Positions 31,063 through 38,914 of a stretch of 38,945 bases of DNA are shown one piece after another. Each line of letters opens with the position of its first letter. Position 1 is the stretch's first letter. Made by a program: the position numbers and the translations under genes. Location: contig JAOBWO010000267.1 in the NCBI GenBank assembly GCA_025463415.1, positions 1 to 38,945 on the forward strand, given 5' to 3'. The DNA comes from Acidimicrobiales bacterium. Lineage in GTDB: Bacteria > Actinomycetota > Acidimicrobiia > Acidimicrobiales > Ilumatobacteraceae. The notes beneath the pieces are model-generated. The model was given only the letters and a program-made list of their open reading frames with translations, ran no database searches and was not told the origin of the DNA.

Positions 31063-31129
31063 CGCGCTTGCAGAAGTTCGCAGGAAGAAGCGCGCCCTGG
31101 GGGGCTTGGAGTTGCGCGGAACCGCGGGG
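31063..31129 (+). repeat. 67-bp dispersed repeat, copy C
   Basis: Starts CGCGCTTGCA and ends TGCGCGGAACCGCGGGG. It lies between the upp start and the add stop, ending 12 bp from that stop, in the same orientation as copy B. Confidence 0.85.
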
Positions 31130-31141
31130 TGGTGAGGGTTC

Positions 31142-32218
31142 TCAGATGCCGAGGGTGTGCTCGGCACGGAGGAGGGCATAGCGCGGCTTGATCAGGCCGT
31201 TGATGATCCGCAGGCGCTCCGGGAACGGTGCGAACGCGCTCTTCATCGCGTTGACCGTGAGCCACTCCATGTCCTCGAGGCCCCACCCGAACGCCTCGTT
31301 GAGCTCGATCATCTCGTGCGACATCGACGTCGCGCTCATCAGCCGGTTGTCGGTGTTGACCGTGACCCGGAACCGCAGGCGGCGCAGCATGCCGATCGGG
31401 TGATCGGCGATGGACGCGCACACGCCGGTGCCGACGTTTGAGGTGGGGCACAGCTCCAGCGGGATCCGGCGGTCACGGATGTACGCGGCCAGGCGGCCGA
31501 GCGTCTCGTCCCCGCGGGAGCCGGTGATGTCGTCGACGATGCGCACGCCGTGGCCGAGTCGTTCGCCACCGCACCACTGCACGGCCTCCCAGATGGAGGG
31601 CAGGCCGAACGCTTCCCCCGCGTGGATCGTGGAGTGGAAGTTCTCGCGCTGCACGTGCTGGAACGCGTCGAGGTGACGTGTCGGTGGGTAGCCGGCCTCG
31701 GCGCCGGCGATGTCGAAGCCGACCACGCCGCGGTCGCGCCAGTTGACGGCCAGCTCGGCGATCGCCAGCGACCGCGCGGCGGTGCGCATCGCGGAGCAGA
31801 TCGCGTAGATGGTGAGGTCGGTGCCGGCCGAGCCGCGGGCGAAGCCGTCGAGCACGGCTTGGACGACCTCGTCGAGGGTGAGTCCGGCGTCGGTGTGCAG
31901 CTCGGGGGCGAACCGCACCTCGGCGTAGACGACCCCGTCGGCGGCGAGGTCGACCGCACACTCATAGGCCACGCGCTCGATCGCGTCGCGGTGCTGCATC
32001 ACGCCGCACGTGTGCGCGAACGTCTCGAGGTAGAGGACGAGGTCGTTGCGCTTGGCCCCGCGGTTGAACCAGCTGCTCAGCTCGGCGGCGTCGTGCGAGG
32101 GCAGCGCGGTGTAGCCGTACTCGTCGGCGAGCTCGATCACCGTCGACGCGCGCAGGCCGCCATCGAGGTGGTCGTGCAGCAGGGCCTTGGGGGCGCGCCG
32201 GATGAGGTCGTGGATCAC
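31142..32218 (-). CDS. add: Adenosine deaminase
   Basis: Deaminates adenosine or deoxyadenosine to inosine or deoxyinosine. The 358 residues have the metal motif LLHDHLDGG (H15, H17), [32 protein letters not shown] and VNTDNRLMS with the metal Asp. The GTG start at 32218 shares four bases with the stop of the upstream PhyH dioxygenase gene (GTGA), so the two are translated together. The context (nucleoside importer upstream, upp and mutase downstream) supports nucleoside catabolism or salvage. A 67-bp repeat follows the stop. Confidence 0.94.
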   Translation of the reverse strand: MIHDLIRRAPKALLHDHLDGGLRASTVIELADEYGYTALPSHDAAELSSWFNRGAKRNDLVLYLETFAHTCGVMQHRDAIERVAYECAVDLAADGVVYAEVRFAPELHTDAGLTLDEVVQAVLDGFARGSAGTDLTIYAICSAMRTAARSLAIAELAVNWRDRGVVGFDIAGAEAGYPPTRHLDAFQHVQRENFHSTIHAGEAFGLPSIWEAVQWCGGERLGHGVRIVDDITGSRGDETLGRLAAYIRDRRIPLELCPTSNVGTGVCASIADHPIGMLRRLRFRVTVNTDNRLMSATSMSHEMIELNEAFGWGLEDMEWLTVNAMKSAFAPFPERLRIINGLIKPRYALLRAEHTLGI

Positions 32219-33099
32219 GCGGTGACCGCGGATCGGTCGAGCCGGCGCAACGGCAGTTCGGCCGAGCGCTGCAGCCAGTTCCACGCCGGGTACTCCGCCG
32301 CGGCCGAGATGCAGTGCAGCGAGTAGGCGTGGCGGCTGGTGGCCGAGCGGTTGACGTCGCTCCAGTGGGGGAGCAGCCCGTGGAGCACCACCATCGTGCC
32401 TGCCGAGACCTCCAGCGGGACGAGCTCGGCGGGCGCAGGCAGAGGCGCGGGGTCGAGGACCTCGAACTCCGTGCCCTCGGCGTCGGCGAACGACGGACCG
32501 CGTCGCTTGAAGACCTTGCGCAGGCTCGTGCGGTGACCGCCCGGTGCCGCCCACAGGCAACCGTTCTCGAGCGTGGCGTCCTCGATCGCGAACCAGAAGC
32601 CCGTGACCGTCATCGGATCGGTGTAGAGGAACGTCGCGTCCTGGTGGCAGCCGACCTCTCCGCCGATGTGCGGCTGCTTGAAGATGTACATGCTCTGCAG
32701 CGCGAGTGCGTCGGCGAGCCCGATGTCCGCTGCGATGCCGGCGAGATCCGCCGTGTAGCTGAACGACTCGAACGTGTCGTCGAGGTCGTGCATCGCGTGG
32801 CCGATCTTGTTGATCGACAGCGTCTTGTCCTGGCGGAGCGCGCCGGTGTCGTCGAAGGCCTCCTCTTCGAAGAAGCACCACGTACCGTTGGAGGACGCGA
32901 GGAACTCGCCATCACTGATCCGGTCCTGCTCGTTCGTCGTGAAGATCGAGCGGTGGTCGGTGGGCTCGAACGCCTCGACCATCTCGACCGCGCGCCGGCG
33001 GAGGTCGGCGCACGCCTGCGGCCCGGCGAGACCCTCGACCACGAGGAACCCGTCGGTGCGGTACCGGTCGATCTGCTCGTCGGACAGGACCTGAGACAT
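32215..33099 (-). CDS. PhyH-family Fe(II)/2-oxoglutarate dioxygenase coupled to add
   Basis: 294 residues of the phytanoyl-CoA-dioxygenase family. Iron ligands are H152 and D154 in [12 protein letters not shown] and H245 in LLPHWSDVN; the 2-oxoglutarate Arg is probably R256 in SRHAYSLH. All are intact, so an active hydroxylase is expected; the substrate is unknown. Its stop overlaps the adenosine deaminase start, an unusual coupling that hints at a nucleoside-related substrate, though chance clustering is possible. ATG 33099 is 7 nt after TACGGT, and that box overlaps the -10 of the divergent queF. Confidence 0.85.
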   Translation of the reverse strand: MSQVLSDEQIDRYRTDGFLVVEGLAGPQACADLRRRAVEMVEAFEPTDHRSIFTTNEQDRISDGEFLASSNGTWCFFEEEAFDDTGALRQDKTLSINKIGHAMHDLDDTFESFSYTADLAGIAADIGLADALALQSMYIFKQPHIGGEVGCHQDATFLYTDPMTVTGFWFAIEDATLENGCLWAAPGGHRTSLRKVFKRRGPSFADAEGTEFEVLDPAPLPAPAELVPLEVSAGTMVVLHGLLPHWSDVNRSATSRHAYSLHCISAAAEYPAWNWLQRSAELPLRRLDRSAVTA

Positions 33100-33106
33100 G
33101 TCAGCC

Positions 33107-33116
33107 ACCGTAGCCT
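33107..33116. promoter_or_regulatory. Overlapping divergent -10 boxes for the PhyH gene and queF
   Basis: In ACCGTAGCCT the minus strand reads TACGGT (33107-33112), 7 nt before ATG 33099, and the plus strand reads TAGCCT (33111-33116), 8 nt before ATG 33125. The two boxes share the central TA, so the polymerases should exclude each other. Confidence 0.5.
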
Positions 33117-33124
33117 TTGGGGGC

Positions 33125-33517
33125 ATGGAACTCACCGAGACCAGCCACCTCACGATCCTCGGCAACACGGTGCGGCATCCCGTCGAGCACGTCGAGGTCT
33201 TCGACGCTCCGGCGAACGTGTCGTCGGTCCGGTTCACCAACGACGAGCTGAACAGCATGTGCCCCGTCACCGAGCAGCCCGACCTCTCCCACGTCGTGAT
33301 CGAGTACGTGCCGGACGCGCTGTGCGTCGAGAGCAAGAGCCTCAAGCTGTACCTGTGGGGCTTTCGCGATCGTGCCGTGTTCGCCGAGGCGCTGGCGGCC
33401 GAGATCGCCGGCGAGATCATGCTCAGCGCTGCGCCGCACCGGGTCAAGGTGACGCTGACCCAACGCGCCCGCGGCGGCATCGAGGTCCAGGCGATCAGCG
33501 AGATCGAACGGGACTGA
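33125..33517 (+). CDS. queF: NADPH-dependent 7-cyano-7-deazaguanine reductase (short QueF)
   Basis: Reduces preQ0 to preQ1 in queuosine synthesis. The 130-residue unimodular form has SMCPVTEQPD with the nucleophilic C46 and D53, and the NADPH/substrate motif CVESKSLKLYLWGFRD (E69). Spacing from C46 matches Bacillus QueF (C55, D62, E97); the residue equivalent to His96 is Ala87, while E88 replaces E97 correctly. Other queuosine genes are not in the window. It is transcribed divergently from the PhyH-add pair through overlapping -10 boxes and is leaderless, so no preQ1 riboswitch can precede it. Confidence 0.85.
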   Translation: MELTETSHLTILGNTVRHPVEHVEVFDAPANVSSVRFTNDELNSMCPVTEQPDLSHVVIEYVPDALCVESKSLKLYLWGFRDRAVFAEALAAEIAGEIMLSAAPHRVKVTLTQRARGGIEVQAISEIERD

Positions 33518-33545
33518 GCACTCGACACAGTCGTCGGGGGGCGGC

Positions 33546-34799
33546 CTACTGGCTGTCGTACGCCTGCCCGGCCGCCCGAGGAGCGCGTGACCGTCCGACG
33601 AAGCCGGCGACGACGATGATCGTGGCCAGGTACGGCAGCATCTGCACGAACTCGCCGGGAATGCCGGTGTTGAGGAACGACAGCTTGGCCTCCATCGCGT
33701 CGAAGAAGCCGAACACGAGCGCACCGGCCAACGCGCCCGCCGGGCTCCATCGACCGACGATCACCACGGCCAACGCGATGAACCCACGTCCGTTGGTGAT
33801 GTTCTCGTTGAACCGGCCGACGTTTGCCGTCCACCACGAACCGCCGAACCCGGCGACGGCTCCGGCCGCGATCACGTTGCGATAGCGGAGCTGGTTGACG
33901 TTCACGCCCAGGGTGTCTGCGGCGCGTGGATGCTCGCCGATCGCCCGCGTGCGCAGGCCCCAGCGCGTCTTCGCGAAGGCCCACGCCAGGAAGGCCACCA
34001 ACGCGAACGCGATGTAGACGAAGATCGTCTGCTCGAAGAGGATCGGCCCGATGACCGGGATCGAGTGCAACCCCGGGATCTTCCACGGCACGAGTGTTCG
34101 GACCTGGTTGTACGCCTCGTCGACGGCCAGGATGCGGTTGCCGAGGAACGACGTGAGGCCGAGCACGAAGAAGTTGATGAAGAAGCCGACGATCACCTGG
34201 TCGACCTTGAACCGGATCGCCAGCCAGGCGAGGAACCAGGCGAACAGCGCGGCCACGACCATCGCTGCGCCGACGCCGACCCAGAAGTTGACGACCGAGC
34301 CGACGAGCGCCGAGGTGAACGCGCCGCTGAGCAGCAGACCCTCGATCGCGATGTTGACCACGCCCGAGCGCTCGCACATGATCCCGGCCATCGCGCCGAA
34401 GATCAGCGGTGCCGAGTAGGTGACGCCCTGCGACAACATGCCCACGAACGCGAAGCTGTTCGGCGCTGCAGCCCAGGCGAGCAGGGTGAAGATGAACACC
34501 ACCGCCACCGCCGCCAATGCCGCGGTCTGCCACTTGCCGAGGCCACGGGCCAGCTGCACGCCGCCCATGACGGCCAACGAGCCGGCGACCACCCAGGCCA
34601 GTGGCGTCGCAGCCACGCCGAACGAATGCCCACCACTCAGGTTGAACGTGGCCGTCCCTGCGTGGCTGGTGAGCCGCCACGCGGTGATCGCTGCGAGGAT
34701 GAGGTAGACGATGCCCAGGTTGCGCGAACGCTTGATCTGCTCCAGGGAGCGGCCGACCGCCAACTGCGCGTCGCGGTACACCTCGGTCGGTGTGCTCAT
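33546..34799 (-). CDS. Nucleoside ABC importer permease (NupQ/YufQ-like)
   Basis: 417-residue inner-membrane permease of the BMP/Nup (branched-chain-type) ABC family. About ten hydrophobic segments, with APLIFGAMAGIMCERSGVVNIAIEGLLLSGAF and the cytoplasmic coupling region RAIGEHPRAADTLGVNVNQLRYRN, are typical. The N-terminal extension with three helices is longer than in Bacillus homologues. ATG 34799 shares one base with the stop of the upstream permease (TGATG). It is the last gene of the transporter transcript and converges on queF with a 28-bp gap. Confidence 0.9.
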   Translation of the reverse strand: MSTPTEVYRDAQLAVGRSLEQIKRSRNLGIVYLILAAITAWRLTSHAGTATFNLSGGHSFGVAATPLAWVVAGSLAVMGGVQLARGLGKWQTAALAAVAVVFIFTLLAWAAAPNSFAFVGMLSQGVTYSAPLIFGAMAGIMCERSGVVNIAIEGLLLSGAFTSALVGSVVNFWVGVGAAMVVAALFAWFLAWLAIRFKVDQVIVGFFINFFVLGLTSFLGNRILAVDEAYNQVRTLVPWKIPGLHSIPVIGPILFEQTIFVYIAFALVAFLAWAFAKTRWGLRTRAIGEHPRAADTLGVNVNQLRYRNVIAAGAVAGFGGSWWTANVGRFNENITNGRGFIALAVVIVGRWSPAGALAGALVFGFFDAMEAKLSFLNTGIPGEFVQMLPYLATIIVVAGFVGRSRAPRAAGQAYDSQ

Positions 34800-35992
34800 C
34801 AGCCCCATCCCTTGAACAGCTGTGCGCCCTCTTCGCCGCCGGAGTCCTTGAGCCGCCAGATGATGCGGGTCAACGACGGGGCTGCGACGAACAGGACGAT
34901 GAGCGCCCGGATCACCAGGACGAGGTCGATGGGTACATGCACTTGCAACTGCATCTCCTGGCCACCCGCCTGCAGCGCGCCGAACAGCAGGGCTGCAGCC
35001 GTCGTGCCCCAGGGCGAGGATCGCCCGAGCAGCGCGACGGCGATCGCGTCGAAGCCGATGTTGCCGGCGAACGACGAGGTGGCGTGACCCTGGTTGATCC
35101 CGCCGAGGATCTCGCTGCCCCCGCCGAGGCCGGCGAACGCACCCGCGAGGAGCATGGCCCCGATGGTCAGCCGGCCGGGGTTCATGCCCGCGTACCGAGC
35201 CGCCTCGGGGTTGGCGCCGAGGGTGCGGAACTGGAAGCCGAGCTTGGACTTCTTGAGCAGCCACCACACGAAGACGGCGAGCGCGATCGCGATCACGAAG
35301 CCGAAGTGGGCGCGGAGATCGATGGACGAGCGGTGCAGGAAGCCGAACAGGAATGGCAGCCGAGCTGACTTGGCGACGTCGCGGGACACCGCGTCACTGC
35401 GGCCGTGCGCCTGGAACGCCGTCGTCTTGAGCAACCACAGCACGGCGAAGGAGGCGACGTAGTTGAGCATGATCGTGGTGATCACCTCGTGCGCTCCCGT
35501 GCGCGCCTTGAGGAGGCCGACCAGACCACCCCACAACCCGCCGGCGACGGCCGCTGCGGCCATGGCGAGGATGATGTGCGGCACCGCCGGGATGTCGATC
35601 GCGAAGCCGACCCACACCGCCGCCAAGCCGCCGGCGAACACCTGACCCGTCGCGCCGATGTTGAACAGGCCCGCTTTGAACGCAACGGCGACGCTGAGCC
35701 CGGCGAAGATCAGCGGCGTCGCGTAGGTGACCGTCTCGCTGAAGCCGCGCAGGCTGCCGAAGGCGCCCTTCGCCAGCGCGATGTAGGAGTCCTTCACGTT
35801 GGTGAGCATCCCGCCGACATCGCCGTGCTTGAGCTTGTCGAGGTCGGAGATCGCGATGATCAGCGCCGAGAGGATCAGTGCCGTGAGCAATGCCAGTGCG
35901 TTGAGGCGCACGCTGATCCAGCGATGCGGCCAGGGTGAGTGGCGAGGCTCGGCATCGGGCGCCGGCCTCGGAGACGCGATGGCCGCGGTCAC
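34799..35992 (-). CDS. Nucleoside ABC importer permease (NupP/YufP-like)
   Basis: 397 residues with about eight to ten membrane segments. Family marks are TPLIFAGLSVAVAFKAGLFNIGATGQVFAGG, the loop KARTGAHEVITTIMLNYVA and the coupling segment FQFRTLGANPEAARYAGMNPGRLT. It forms the translocation pore with the downstream permease. Its start overlaps the ATPase stop by four bases (ATGA, 35989-35992). Confidence 0.92.
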   Translation of the reverse strand: MTAAIASPRPAPDAEPRHSPWPHRWISVRLNALALLTALILSALIIAISDLDKLKHGDVGGMLTNVKDSYIALAKGAFGSLRGFSETVTYATPLIFAGLSVAVAFKAGLFNIGATGQVFAGGLAAVWVGFAIDIPAVPHIILAMAAAAVAGGLWGGLVGLLKARTGAHEVITTIMLNYVASFAVLWLLKTTAFQAHGRSDAVSRDVAKSARLPFLFGFLHRSSIDLRAHFGFVIAIALAVFVWWLLKKSKLGFQFRTLGANPEAARYAGMNPGRLTIGAMLLAGAFAGLGGGSEILGGINQGHATSSFAGNIGFDAIAVALLGRSSPWGTTAAALLFGALQAGGQEMQLQVHVPIDLVLVIRALIVLFVAAPSLTRIIWRLKDSGGEEGAQLFKGWG

Positions 35993-37506
35993 GAGATGTG
36001 TTCTCCTTTGGCCCCGGCCATGTACAGGCCGACATCGTTGTGGCTCGTCTCCGAGCGTTGCAGATCGGCGATGATGTCGCCGTCGAACATCACGAGGATG
36101 CGGTCCGACAGCGCCATGATCTCGTCCAGCTCGGTGCTGACGACGAGGACGGCGACGCCCTTGTCGCGGAGCTCGACGAGCCGCTGGTGGATGTACTCGA
36201 TCGAGCCGACGTCGACGCCGCGAGTGGGCTGGCTGGCGATCGCCAGCTTCAGCGGCCGGCTGATCTCGCGAGCGACGATCACCTTCTGCTGGTTGCCACC
36301 GGACAGCTTGCCGGTGGTGGTCTCGGTCGACGGCGTGCGGATGTCGAAGTCACGCACCAGGCGCTCGGCCTCGGTGCGCGCGCCCTCCCAGTTCATGTTC
36401 ACGCCCTTGCTCAACGGCGCCTCGTAGTAGCCGGTCAGGGCGAGGTTCTCGGTGATCGAGAAGCTGCTGACGAGACCGTCGCGCTGACGATCTTCGGGGA
36501 TGTGCGCGACGCCGCACCGGTGCCGATCGCGCGGGGTGAGGTGGGTGATGTCCGCGCCGTCGAGGGTGACCGTGCCGTCGATGGGTCGACGCAAGCCGAC
36601 GAGGGTCTCGACGAGCTCGCTCTGGCCGTTGCCCTGCACCCCGGCGATGCCAACGATCTCGCCGGCGCGCACCTCCAGGTTGACGTGGTTGACGAGCAGC
36701 CGGCCATCGGGATCCGTGACGGCGAGGTTGGAGACCTTCAGCATCGTCGTACTGCCCTCGGCCTCGGTCTTGGAGACGACCAGCTCGACCGGGCGGCCGA
36801 CCATCATCTCGGCGAGCTGGGCCGGTGTGGCGGTCTTCGGATCGGCCTCACCGACGGTCTTGCCTCGACGCAGCACGACGATCCGGTCGGCGATCCGACC
36901 CGCTTCTTTGAGCTTGTGGGTGATGAACACGACGCCGCGGCCGGCTGCGGTGAGGGTCTCGACGATGCGGAAGAAGTCCTCGATCTCCTGTGGCGTGAGC
37001 ACCGCCGTGGGCTCGTCGAACACGACCACCTTGGCGTCGCGGAACAGCACCTTGACGATCTCGATCCGCTGCTGGATGCCAACGGCAAGGGTCTCGGTGA
37101 GCGCGTCCGGATCGAGGTCGAGACCGAAGTCCCGGGACAGCTGAGCCACGCGCTTGCGCGCCGAGCGGCGGTTGATCCGGCCCAACGAGATCGTCGGCTC
37201 GACGCCGAGGATGACGTTGTCCGCGACCGAGAAGTTGGGCACCAGCATGAAGTGCTGATGGACCATGCCGATGCCGGCCTTGATGGCATCGCGCGGCGAC
37301 GCGAAGTGCACCGTCTCGCCGTCGATCAGGATCTCGCCCTCGTCGGCCCGGTAGAGGCCGTAGAGGATGTTCATCAATGTGCTCTTGCCGGCACCGTTCT
37401 CGCCGAGCAGTGCCAGGACCTCGCCGCCGCGCACGGTCAGGTTCACGTTGTCGTTCGCCACCACCCCCGGGAAGCGCTTCGTGATGCCCCGCAGCTCGAG
37501 TTCCAT
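35989..37506 (-). CDS. Nucleoside ABC importer ATPase with two nucleotide-binding domains (NupO/YufO-like)
   Basis: 505 residues with two ABC domains in tandem. Domain 1 has the Walker A GENGAGKS (35-42), signature-type LAVGIQQRIEI and Walker B VVVFDEPTAVL. Domain 2 has the degenerate Walker A GVQGNGQSEL seen in sugar/nucleoside importers and the signature LSGGNQQKV, followed by LAIASQPTRGVDVG. So only one site is fully canonical, as is normal for the group. A GAAAGGGG ribosome site lies 4 nt before ATG 37506. A terminator separates it from the binding-protein gene. Confidence 0.94.
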   Translation of the reverse strand: MELELRGITKRFPGVVANDNVNLTVRGGEVLALLGENGAGKSTLMNILYGLYRADEGEILIDGETVHFASPRDAIKAGIGMVHQHFMLVPNFSVADNVILGVEPTISLGRINRRSARKRVAQLSRDFGLDLDPDALTETLAVGIQQRIEIVKVLFRDAKVVVFDEPTAVLTPQEIEDFFRIVETLTAAGRGVVFITHKLKEAGRIADRIVVLRRGKTVGEADPKTATPAQLAEMMVGRPVELVVSKTEAEGSTTMLKVSNLAVTDPDGRLLVNHVNLEVRAGEIVGIAGVQGNGQSELVETLVGLRRPIDGTVTLDGADITHLTPRDRHRCGVAHIPEDRQRDGLVSSFSITENLALTGYYEAPLSKGVNMNWEGARTEAERLVRDFDIRTPSTETTTGKLSGGNQQKVIVAREISRPLKLAIASQPTRGVDVGSIEYIHQRLVELRDKGVAVLVVSTELDEIMALSDRILVMFDGDIIADLQRSETSHNDVGLYMAGAKGEHIS

Positions 37507-37570
37507 TGAGCCCCTTTCGAGTGGCGACGGCAGAGGACGGACAATACGCCATCCTCAGCGTTGGCAACGG

Positions 37571-37606
37571 AAAAAGCGAGGAGGGGTCCCGCAGGACCCC
37601 TCCTCG
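37571..37606 (-). terminator. Rho-independent terminator between binding protein and ATPase genes
   Basis: 13-bp perfect stem, CGAGGAGGGGTCC (37577-37589) with its complement (37594-37606) and a 4-nt loop, followed on the minus strand by CTTTTT. It lies 51 bp after the binding-protein stop. Partial read-through would give more binding protein than transporter. Confidence 0.85.
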
Positions 37607-37657
37607 TTTCGAGACCAGCCGGATCACCCGGCAGGCATCAACTTCGTGTGGTCGAGA

Positions 37658-38914
37658 TCAGCTCTCGACGGACTTGATCTTGCCCGAGATGAGGTCGGCC
37701 TGGATCTGGGTCAGCTCGTCCTTCAGCGCCTGCGGGACCTTCGAGTCGAAGTCGTGGAAGTCCGCCAGGCCGACGCCCTCGTTCTCGAGTGTGCCGAGGT
37801 AGGACGCGCCGGGCTTGCCCGTGTTGACGACGTTGGTGATGGTGTCCAGCACCGCGTTGTCGACGTGCTTGAGCACCGAGGTGAGGTAGACAGCGGCATC
37901 CTGCGGGTTCGACACGAACTGGTCCGTGTCGACGCCGATCACCGAGATCTTGCCGCTCGACGTGGCGTACGCCGCCGTGCCGAGACCGACGCCACCGGCG
38001 ACCGGGAAGACGATGTCCGCACCCTCGTCGGCGAAGCCCCGGGCGAGCGACGTGCCCTTGTCGAGGCTGGTGAAGTCACCGGCGAACGAACCGGTCTTGC
38101 CGTCCCAACCGAGCACCTTGACCGACGTCGACTTCTGGGCGTTGTAGTAGTTCACACCGTTCAAGAAGCCGGTCATGAAGATGTCCACCGGCGGGATGTC
38201 GATGCCGCCGTAGGTGGCGACGGTGCCGGTCTTGGTCATGCCTGCGGCCAGGTAGCCGGCCATGAACGACGGGTCAGCCGTGTTGAACAGCAGCGGGCGG
38301 ACGTTGGGCAGTGCCACGTCGTCGCTGAAGTCGTCGGGCGTGCCGTTGTTGTCCATCGCGGCCGAGTCGATGATCGCGAACTGCTGGTCGGGGTTGGCCT
38401 TCGCGGCAGTCGCGGTGGCGCTGTCGAGGTTGAAGCCGACCGTGATGATGACCGAGCAGTCCTTCGACAGGAAGCTCTGGATGTTCGGGGCGTAGTCCGC
38501 GTCGGTCTTCGACTCGAGCAGGTCGCCCTTGGTGCCGAGGGTCGACGTGGCCGTTTGGACGCCCGCGTAGGCGGACTGGTTGAAGCCCTTGTCGTCCACG
38601 CCGCCGGTGTCGGTGACTTCGCACGCGGTGACGGTGGCCGGATCGAGCGAACTGCCGGTGGCGGCTTCGCTGCCGGCCGTGCTGCCGTCGGTGGAAGCAG
38701 CGGTGCTGCCATCCGTCGATGCTGCGGTGCTGTCGCCGGTGGTGGTCTCGGCGGTGCTGGCGGCAGTTGTGTCCACGGTGCTGCCAGCCGTCGTCGGGGC
38801 CGTTGTGGCCTTGGTGGTGGCGGTCGATTTCGAATCGCTGCCACAGGCCGCGGCCGTGAGGCCGAGGACCGTGGTGATTGTGAGCGCGCTGAGCATCTTG
38901 TTGCTCTTCCGCAT
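37658..38914 (-). CDS. BMP-family nucleoside-binding lipoprotein
   Basis: 418-residue substrate-binding lipoprotein of the Med/BMP (NupN) type, the extracellular receptor of the importer encoded next to it. The signal peptide ends LGLTAAAC with lipidated Cys at 24; a Thr/Ser/Ala-rich linker of about 65 residues contains near-perfect STDGSTAA repeats. The BMP domain has VTDTGGVDDKGFNQSAYAGV, a VGFNLDSATATAAKANPDQQFAIID segment and VIGVDTDQF. A strong AAGGGGG ribosome site precedes ATG 38914. The gene is followed by a terminator, giving it a separate high-level transcript. Confidence 0.93.
   Translation of the reverse strand: MRKSNKMLSALTITTVLGLTAAACGSDSKSTATTKATTAPTTAGSTVDTTAASTAETTTGDSTAASTDGSTAASTDGSTAGSEAATGSSLDPATVTACEVTDTGGVDDKGFNQSAYAGVQTATSTLGTKGDLLESKTDADYAPNIQSFLSKDCSVIITVGFNLDSATATAAKANPDQQFAIIDSAAMDNNGTPDDFSDDVALPNVRPLLFNTADPSFMAGYLAAGMTKTGTVATYGGIDIPPVDIFMTGFLNGVNYYNAQKSTSVKVLGWDGKTGSFAGDFTSLDKGTSLARGFADEGADIVFPVAGGVGLGTAAYATSSGKISVIGVDTDQFVSNPQDAAVYLTSVLKHVDNAVLDTITNVVNTGKPGASYLGTLENEGVGLADFHDFDSKVPQALKDELTQIQADLISGKIKSVES

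Noticed and set aside
29260-31129. CRISPR array
   Set aside because: Only three copies, hundreds of bases apart, in both orientations, with genes between them and no cas genes.
33097-33127. preQ1 riboswitch upstream of queF
   Set aside because: Only about 25 bp separate the divergent starts and the -10 box lies 8 nt before the ATG, leaving no room for an aptamer.
37571-37606. Attenuator controlling the importer
   Set aside because: No leader peptide or alternative pairing is visible; a simple partial terminator between binding-protein and ATPase genes explains it.
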